A stretch of 64,000 bases of DNA, from the NCBI GenBank assembly GCA_963082975.1, contig OY720345.1, forward strand, positions 9,078,491-9,142,490, in the 5' to 3' direction. Both the position numbers and the translations under genes were made by a program. Positions 56,809-64,000 of the stretch are shown piece by piece (within the stretch, counting starts at the first letter, position 1; each line of letters starts with the position of its first letter). The stretch is from Labia minor (Eukaryota; Arthropoda; Insecta; Dermaptera; Spongiphoridae). The notes under the pieces are model-generated. The model worked only from the letters and a program-made list of their open reading frames with translations. It did not search any database and was not told where the DNA came from.

Positions 56809-57243
56809 TATATTTTATAGAACATTAATATTTTATAAGCTATAACAAAACCATACTTATATTCTTTATATCATATATAGAATAATATAAATAAATTAAT
56901 AAATTTATTTATCTTTTATACTTAATATTAAAAAAAAAAATTATAATTTGGAAATCAAATTTGTTAATATGTTACTTATTTGTTTTGAATTCCAAAAAAT
57001 GTATTTTTATTTTATATCTGATAACATTAAAAAATTTACATAACTAATAATAGTAACCTTATCTCTACAATAATTATTGTATTTAATATGTATAGTACAA
57101 GTAAACCTATTTGTATGAATTTTTTCTAAAAAAAAAAATAATTATTTAACATTATAAAGATTATTAAATAATTTTTTGTCTTATATTATCAATAAATAAT
57201 AATTTCAACATGATTAATAAATAAATCTCGTTATTGAAATGCT
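56318..57243. other. Intergenic, no gene seen
   Basis: AT-rich with (AAT)n at about 56775-56808. A patch at 56550-56760 is less biased without recognisable motifs. Confidence 0.5.
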
Positions 57244-57740
57244 TACGTCAATAAGTCCGTGACTTTATGAATTGCCCGTTTCTTAAATGAAATGGCAACA
57301 CTGCTTCTGTCAGCAGGCAACTCTCAGCTGACTCCTGTCGAAAATGGAACCAGTTGGGTCTTTTAGTTTTTGTTTTACATCTATTTCATAATTTGAGAAG
57401 CAAATGGAAAAAAGTGAATTTCTATGAAAATCTATGAATGGTTCCTTCATTTGCCCTATTCGCCGGATTTAGCCCCGAGTGAGTATTATTTGTTTCCAAA
57501 CTTGAAGAAATGGCTCGGCGGGAAAAAAAATTGACTCCAACGATTTAAATCATCTCAAATACTTATTTTGATATCCTCGACAAATCTTATTTTTTGGAAG
57601 GAATGAAAAAAAAAATTAGAGAAACGTTGGATGAAGTGTATATAATTCAAAGGAGTCTACTTTGAAATATAAATAATAATTTTTTATCCAAAAAATCTGT
57701 GTTTCATTCAAAAAGTCAGGACTTATTGTCCTACCCTCGT
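57244..57740 (+). mobile_element. Mariner relic (subfamily C), internally deleted
   Basis: Left end contains CAATAAGTCCGTGACTTT and the right end, read backwards, CGAGGGTAGGACAATAAGTC: a mariner TIR pair. Between them, about 57440-57665 encodes only the C-terminal third: HLPYSPDLAPSEYYLFPNLK, then GGKK, and in a third frame FKGVYFEI-like sequence. The third catalytic Asp position reads Glu (PSE for PSD). Frameshifts are frequent. The solo end at 48.5 kb belongs to the same subfamily. Confidence 0.78.
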
Positions 57741-58894
57741 TTTATAAATTATAAACTAATCATCATATTATAATATAATATGTATATAGTTACCATTTCT
57801 ATTAATTTAACTCTCATTGAATTCAAATGAAAATAAAATTATAAATAATTAGTAGACATTTTTCTTCCCTTTAAACTATTTTTTTTTTATATATTATTTT
57901 ATTTTTCTAAATTAAAAAATTTCTACTCGTTTTCTTTTGTTTTAAATTCACAGTTATTCGTAATGTAAATGTTGTGTGATGTTGTATGTATGGTTCCCCT
58001 TATAATAAACATTCTTAATTTTTTTTCTTTTTAAATATTATTCGTATTAATAGTACTGTCTGTATCTCTATCTCTCGCCTTCTTTTTCTTTCTGTATTAT
58101 TCCCGCTCCTTTTTACTATTTAATATTATCCTACCGTGAAATGTTTTGTCTCGGTATGGTTAATGTAAAACTTTCCTATGGTAGTGTAAAGTGTAGTGTA
58201 GTTGTGTGAATATAATGTTGATATATAAAGGAACTTAATTTGTAAATAAGAATTAATAAAAATATATTATTATTCCATTTTTTTTTTAATTTTTACAATT
58301 ATAATAAAATAAAAAATTTATTTTAGATTCTTCAATCGAATTGGTAAAATTGGAATTTTATTTGTTTATTATATTAACCTATATATAATCCTTAAAAAGT
58401 TATTTGTTTATCTTAAATGATAATTAAACAAATCATTTGATAAAGTTTTTCTATTTATTTAGTTAAATAATTAATTACATTTAAAATTAATTATAAATTT
58501 GCAAGCACGTAGCACAGTAGAGAAATGATCAACTATTTCTAAATCACATAAATTTGAATAATTTTTTTTTTTTATTGTCAGAACAGATTTTACAATCATT
58601 AGTTTGCCACTAAACTCAACATGTACCCCATATGACCAACAAACACCAAATCTACCATAGAGCAACACTGTCACACAAATAAAAGTCATACAAATACAAA
58701 TAAGATCAAAAAAATATACAAAAGTCACACAAAAAACCCGTCAAAATTATCACAAACACTCAAACAAAACATATTTAAAAAAAAAAATTAAAATAATTAT
58801 ATTTTCTTTGTGTGAGATTGAAGGATTTGTGAGAAGTGATAAATTATTGAAAATTTATATATATATGTATATATATTCAAAGGTGTTGTTGAAT
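57741..58894. other. Intergenic, no gene seen
   Basis: AT-rich; 57960-58220 less biased. The minus frame at 58471-58728 gives no recognisable protein. Confidence 0.45.
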
Positions 58895-59718
58895 GTTGAA
58901 TTTTCTCGGGCTATGTTCATTCGATTATCGAAATTGTTTTTTTGTTATATTGGTAAACATATGTTTCTGGTATGTTGACATTATCAGCCAGTTTGGATTA
59001 GTAGTTTGTTTTTGATAACTTAAAAAGTTAGTCACGTTTTTGTGTGTTCTTCGATTTTTTAAAGAATCTATATTAAATTTTGCGTTAAAAATGGAATAAA
59101 GTACTCCAACGCACTTAAAATGTTGACTGTGGCATTCGAAGAGTCTCAAAAAAATGTTTATAAGTGTTAAAAGCGCTTTACAGAAAGCGGAGAAGATGTT
59201 GATGACGATCGATCAAATGTGAAGGTTTTGCTCCCTGTTTTCTTCGATTACAATGGCGTCGTGCATCATGAGTTCTTTCCGACAGGTCGTACTGTTAATA
59301 AGGAATACTACAAGGAAGTTATGTAACGTTTGGGTGAAGCAATACAGCTCAAACGATCGGAATTGTGAAAAAAAATATCATGGATTCTACGATAATATAC
59401 ATCATTGCTTTTTTGTGATTTTTTGACCAAAAACAACACCGGAATCATGCCTCAACCACCGAATTCACCAGATTTGCTCCCTGCAACTTTTTCCTATTCC
59501 CAAAACTGAATGGACCAATGAAAGGAAAGCGTTTTGCCACCAGTGAAGAGATAAAGTCGGAATCGAACAACGAGCTGATGGCCATGACCATGAAAAGCGC
59601 ATTTCAGAAGTGCTTCGACGATCTGAGGGGAATTACTTTGAAAGGGAAAAAATGGATATTAATGAATAAATAAAAACTTTTCGAAATAATTTACCTTTTC
59701 TTTTGAACAAACCTCGTG
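58895..59718 (+). pseudogene. Mariner transposase relic, internally deleted (subfamily A, copy 2)
   Basis: Homologous to 35069-35880 including the 5' untranslated part. ALKMLTVAFEESQKNVYK is the N-terminal domain, followed by RFTESGEDVDDDRS. It then passes straight into NVKVLLPVFFDYNGVVHHEF, FPTGRTVNKEYYKEVM and PQPPNSPDLLP. The first catalytic Asp region is missing. The break falls where both parental segments are expected to contain Arg-Ser, as if a short homology mediated the loss. The right end reads TTTTGAACAAACCTCGTG, matching a typical mariner TIR. Many stops follow. Confidence 0.8.
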
Positions 59719-60711
59719 TGTGGGTGGGTGGGTGTGGGCGTGGGTGTAGGTGAGGATGTGTGTGTGTATATACTTACACGAAATGTAAGCTATCGCAAGC
59801 AACCATTTCAGTAGGTTTCTCAAACACATATATTATAATATTATTATATTATATTTTATAGGATTGTTTTATTATTATCTAATATGGTTTAGAAAATTAT
59901 TTAATGGTCGTGTATGTTGTAAGTCGAACAAGATTTAAAATTTTATTTTAATTAGTCGATTAAATGTAAATGAAATAGAGAATTACATATTTAGATAAGA
60001 AAATATTAATCTTTTATTGATTAAAATTTTTAATCTTTTAAATAATCAAAACAAACTAATAAACTATGCTATAATTTTTTTAAAAAATATTTATTTTAAA
60101 TTAATTATATATTTTGTTTTTTAATAATAATTTTGACCTATTATTATTGTTATTATTATAAACGTATTTGGTTAAAGGCAAGAAAAATCTCAAAGTACAA
60201 AATAATAGATTTTTTAGAAGAAAAGTCAATACAAGATAAATGGAAAAATAGAATGACGTGGCTTAAAGTAAGAAATTAAATTAGTTATCTTTTTGGTTAT
60301 ACGAAAAAATAAAAATATTACTTTTCTCAATTACACTTAACCTTATAAATTTAATTATTTAATATATACTTAAACTTGTAAAAATATAATAAGATTAACT
60401 TTTTTTAATTTTATATTAAATTAATTTTATAATAAATTAATTTTATTAAGATAATAGCATTCAATCGATTGCCTCTCACTAATCAATATTATACATTTAT
60501 TTTTATTTTTTTCATTTTACTTACCTATACCTAAATAAAAAATATGACCTAATATATTTTATATACGTACCTAAATCTCACAATTGAATAACATTTAATA
60601 AAATTTAAATATTTAATTTCTTAAATCTCACGTTTAAATCTTTTAATTATAAATATTATAAATATATAAATTTTGAACAAAAATCAATAAAATTATCTAT
60701 TTACATTGTTT
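59719..60711. other. Intergenic; GT-rich microsatellite then AT-rich
   Basis: A G/T-rich simple repeat (GGGTGGGTGGGTGTGGGCG) lies at 59718-59768. After that I see nothing. Confidence 0.5.
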
Positions 60712-60858
60712 TTATAACGGAATTTTGTAAATTAAACCACATATTGATATTTGTTATTGTAAATTTATTCAAAAAATACAAACATATACACAACGTTTCG
60801 ATTGCTGCTTCTGCAATCGTTATCAAGCGACCGCACTGTTCGAGCGTCCAGTGACAAG
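60712..60858 (+). repeat. Single arm of inverted repeat F1
   Basis: Collinear with the left arm at 55944-56085 (ACCACATATTGATATTTGTT, CTTCTGCAATCGTTATCAAG). It stops at CCAGTGACAAG and abuts the next repeat at a (TTTA)n tract. Its hairpin is intact (CGATTGC..GCAATCG). Confidence 0.7.
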
Positions 60859-61090
60859 TTTTATTTATTTATTTATATTTATATTTATATTTATATATTA
60901 CCGACCGACGATAGTAAGGAGGTATTGTTTCCACACCAAATTTCACATGGGGAGATTTTTTACATTTTCTCTACGAATCATGGCACTTTGTATTGGTTTT
61001 ATCCTCGGGAAAAATCATCTTCATTAGTTTTCTCTTAATTTAAAATGATATGACGTCACCGAGCCCTTCATGACGTCACAACCAGCGTCT
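60859..61090 (+). repeat. Dispersed repeat D2 (copy 2)
   Basis: Begins with a (TTTA)/(TTTATA)n tract, then TACCGACCGACGATAGTAAG and CACCAAATTTCACATGGGGA, the reverse of 43200-43312. Ends with two GACGTCAC words near 61053 and 61072. The 78-codon plus frame across it is incidental. Confidence 0.6.
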
Positions 61091-62279
61091 CCTTATATAT
61101 TATAAATAAAATAATAAGATTAGATAAAATTAAAAATATTTATGTTCTATCCATATCTGTTTTTTATTGCATTAAGAGATACATTTAAATTATTTGAAAT
61201 TGTAGCTGGAAATTAATTTATTTCGGTTCTGTGCCTCGCCAGAGGTCAACTTATTTTTTATTTTATTTTATATTTTCTTCTTAACTTTTTTTATTTTCCT
61301 ACTAGAGAAATTATAAAAAAAATAACGAAATATAAACTAATATAATTATATTAAAAAAATCTATTGAAATATTGAAATTAAAACAAAACAAAATATCTTT
61401 AATTGGATATCTGAATTTTGACAATTTTATATGAGATATGAAATATCTTTAATTAAAATAAATAAATAAATACAAATCAATATCCCTCGAGATTCTTGTA
61501 ATTTTTTTTCAATTTTTGTTTTTGTTTCCTGTGTAATAAATGCAAACAAACGAAAGCATTTTTTTTTTTAAAAAAATAGTATGATTCACATAGTATATTG
61601 CTATTTGTTAGTATGAGAAGATTAAAAAATATAAATTGAGAATTGGAATTAATTCAATTTGTAGAACAATTCATGATAACAACGTGAATAGCAGTAAAAG
61701 TAAAATTTAATAAAATTCTATAGAAAACAAAAAAATTAATAAAAGAAAAGAATTAGTAATGTTTTTTGATAATAACAAACAAAAAAAAATAAATAAATAA
61801 AAATAAAGTACTAACTATAAGAAGAATTTTCTTTATTGACCATACTTACAAAATACAAAACTCCAATATGAAACTTAATACTTGACTACGTAGTTAATCA
61901 AGCTCGCCTTTTATCCACCCCCAACGGACTATATTTCATTTTGAAATGTATCCTCTAATAAGGATAGGTAATTTTCAATTTTCCATTTCTCTCCAAAAAT
62001 CAAAAGAAGTAATTTTTTTTTTATTTTTTTTTTTTTTTTTACTATTATTACTTATAGATTTGCTTGTTTATTTTTTTTTTCTTTAAATAAGGCAGATTGG
62101 AAAAATAATTCTTATTAATGAATCGTTACTATAAAATAAAATAGAAGAAGCACAATCAATTTTGATTGATCATTAAATATAAGGATTTGATGTTTTTGTG
62201 GTAGGTTTCTTTTTCAATGTGTCAATAGAATTTTTGTTCGCATTTTTATTACAAAAAAAAAAAAAAAAAAAACAAGAGA
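61091..62279. other. Intergenic, no gene seen
   Basis: AT-rich with poly(T) at 62018-62040 and poly(A) at 62252-62272. No supported feature. Confidence 0.5.
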
Positions 62280-62392
62280 AGTTGGGGTGGGGTGGGAATT
62301 AGAATCCAATCATCTGGAATGCTTGTGAAGCTGAAGTTTCTGACTCAGCACGCGATTAACCATTAAGCAATTTCATTATGAGCGTAGGGCAG
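62280..62392 (-). repeat. tRNA-like segment, possible SINE head
   Basis: On the minus strand: TTGCTTAATGGTTAATCGCG resembles an A box. GGATTCTAATTCC resembles a B box, about 60 nt away, longer than in a normal tRNA. A homopolymer tract follows after TTCTCTTG. It is a degraded tRNA pseudogene or SINE, not a functional tRNA. Confidence 0.4.
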
Positions 62393-62589
62393 GCAGCTAG
62401 TGAAATAGGCCACCAAACACATGCCCACCCTTTTCTCAACCCCCCCCCCCCCTCCCTCTCTCATACCATAACAATGACCTTACAAGTTTCGATTACAATG
62501 ACCTAATCATCATAAAAGAAAATCTGTCTAATTTTAGGTCTCTTTATTATTATTCCTGTTTTTTTGTAATTCATTATATAACTTTTAGA

Positions 62590-63479
62590 ATATGCCAAAC
62601 GGTGGCTCTTTTTATATTATAACATTTTTCTCAACTTCACTTGGCGTCTGTCTCTCTGTCTGTCTGTTCGCTCTTTTGACAAATTGAAATCGATTTTTCA
62701 TCATCTTTACATTGAGATTAATTTTTTTTCAACGGATTGTGAAGCATAAATATTGTTTTCAGGATAGATTTTCATTTTGAACGTATTTAAAATTATTTTA
62801 TTGCATTAAAATTAATGATGAATTCTTATTAATCAGCACTAGCGTCGATGAAGTAGGGGTAGTATTCCTCTCAAATGGCATAGAGAAAAGGTCCTTTTTT
62901 TAATATACTCGTATATCTTCGAGAGAAAAAAAACAACAAAAGAATGACCTTTTTTTGAAGACAATATGAGTACAAACAATATCCTAGGTCCTAGGTGTAT
63001 ACATTTATAAAATCTCATATTAATAAAAAATATTTATTTATAAATATAATATAATAATTATTATTCAATAATAACATTTACACATAAAATCAATTTTGGA
63101 AGATTAATATATTTTTTTGTTTTATTCAATTTGTAAATTTTTGTATAATTTCATCTTTGCTATTTATCTTGTTATATTAAATAAATTTATCATATTAAAA
63201 TTGTACTAAAAAGAATAAAATAATATAAATATAAAAAAATTGTATAAAAGAACGTTTTTCCAAAGGACTAAAAAGAATAAAATAATTTTTCTATAAGTTT
63301 ATGGATGAATTGCTTCATATTCAACTAAAAACTTTGGGCGCTTTTAGTTTTCATTTGTTTTCTATGCACCCAACGTTTTTCGTTTGAATATGAAGCAATT
63401 CATCCATAAACTTTGCCAGGTTTATAGAAAAATTATTTTATTATTTTTAGTCCATTGGAAAAACGTTATTTTATAAAAG
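62590..63479 (-). repeat. Dispersed repeat D3 (copy 2), with foldback end
   Basis: Reverse-oriented relative of 29850-30545, sharing the CTGTCTGTTCGCTCTTTTGA, TCAGGATAGATTTTCATTTT, CTCAAATGGCATAGAG and CAATTCATCCATAAACTTTG blocks. At its 5' side the terminal block is present twice in inverted order (63240-63342 and 63363-63479), forming a hairpin of about 110-bp arms. The 29.8 kb copy has only one of these. Confidence 0.75.
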
Positions 63480-64000
63480 TTTTTTATATTTATATTATTT
63501 TGAGTTTATTGTGGCTCAATTAAAAAATTTAAAGTCATGACACAAAAAAAGGTAAAATTTTTTGCTTCTATTATATATAATACGTCTTTTCAGATAAAAA
63601 ATAATTCTCTTTCTTTTTTAAAGATAATTTAAATATAAAACATGTGTGAGCATTAAGTCTATATTTAATTTATATATCAAAAGGAAATAATACAATTGCA
63701 TGTATAGAAAATGTATGTAATTTAATTTTAACAATATTTACTGTTTGTTTAGCTGAGTGTACCCTTTCGAAAATGGCTCTAATAGAACGCCGATGAAATT
63801 TTTTTACAATGAAACAAAATAATGATAATAATGACAATTTAATATAAATGATAATCGATAAGTGCTATTGTACCTGGTGAGCTTTTGAAATAATTTAAAT
63901 AAAATACTTTCAAAATTAATTAATAATGTTTAATGTTAAATCAAATTGAACATATCAACCTTCTTGATTTTTTTTTTAATTTGTCATATGAATAAGAATA
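63480..64000. other. Intergenic, no gene seen
   Basis: AT-rich to the window end; no feature supported. Confidence 0.5.

Noticed and set aside
58471..58728. 85-codon minus-strand frame
   Set aside because: Cys/Phe/Val-rich, no recognised motif, no supporting context.

Overview
This window looks like non-coding, transposon-filled chromosome from an animal, most likely an arthropod (insect-like). By eye the DNA is about three quarters or more A+T, with many homopolymer runs and (TA)n, (ATT)n and (GT)n tracts. Every protein similarity I could read belongs to a eukaryotic mobile element: mariner, hAT, a non-LTR retrotransposon (LINE) and a Helentron-type Helitron. I found no convincing host gene, rRNA, true tRNA, CRISPR array or virus. 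The species cannot be named from what is here.

The one intact gene is a hAT transposase at 16525-18381, inside a complete 3,570-bp hAT element at 15048-18617. That element has matching terminal inverted repeats (TIRs) and a perfect 8-bp target site duplication (TSD), GTGTAGAC. A 194-bp non-autonomous partner with the same terminus and its own perfect 8-bp TSD lies at 22832-23025. The autonomous element also carries an unexplained antisense reading frame at 15368-16243.

The dominant repeat is a family of about 450-620 bp, seen eight times (3.7, 14.4, 22.5, 28.2, 36.6, 38.2, 41.6 and 53.0 kb). It has hairpins at both ends, a 10-bp subterminal inverted repeat and an internal GT/AC microsatellite, and it sits in A/T runs. 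It resembles Helentron-associated elements (HINEs), and a decayed Helentron-type endonuclease domain lies at 7.85-8.45 kb. Two copies interrupt mariner coding sequence (3.7 and 38.2 kb), and one is itself interrupted by the hAT MITE, so the insertions can be ordered in time.

Layout. 0-10 kb: hAT MITEs, a SINE with a 14-bp TSD, a mariner broken by a HINE-like copy, a perfect 87-bp-arm palindrome and the Helentron fragment. 10-20 kb: a SINE, a dispersed repeat, a HINE-like copy beside the intact hAT, a second SINE and a hAT MITE. 20-30 kb: LINE tails, a HINE-like copy with nested MITE, a SINE with a 12-bp TSD, a long palindrome and an RT fragment. 30-40 kb: a LINE interrupted by a deleted hAT (TSD ATGGCGGA), a mariner relic, two HINE-like copies and a mariner relic. 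40-64 kb: an element with ~198-bp TIRs, several internally deleted mariners, two more HINE-like copies, LINE pieces, long inverted repeats and a large dispersed repeat shared with 29.8-30.5 kb.
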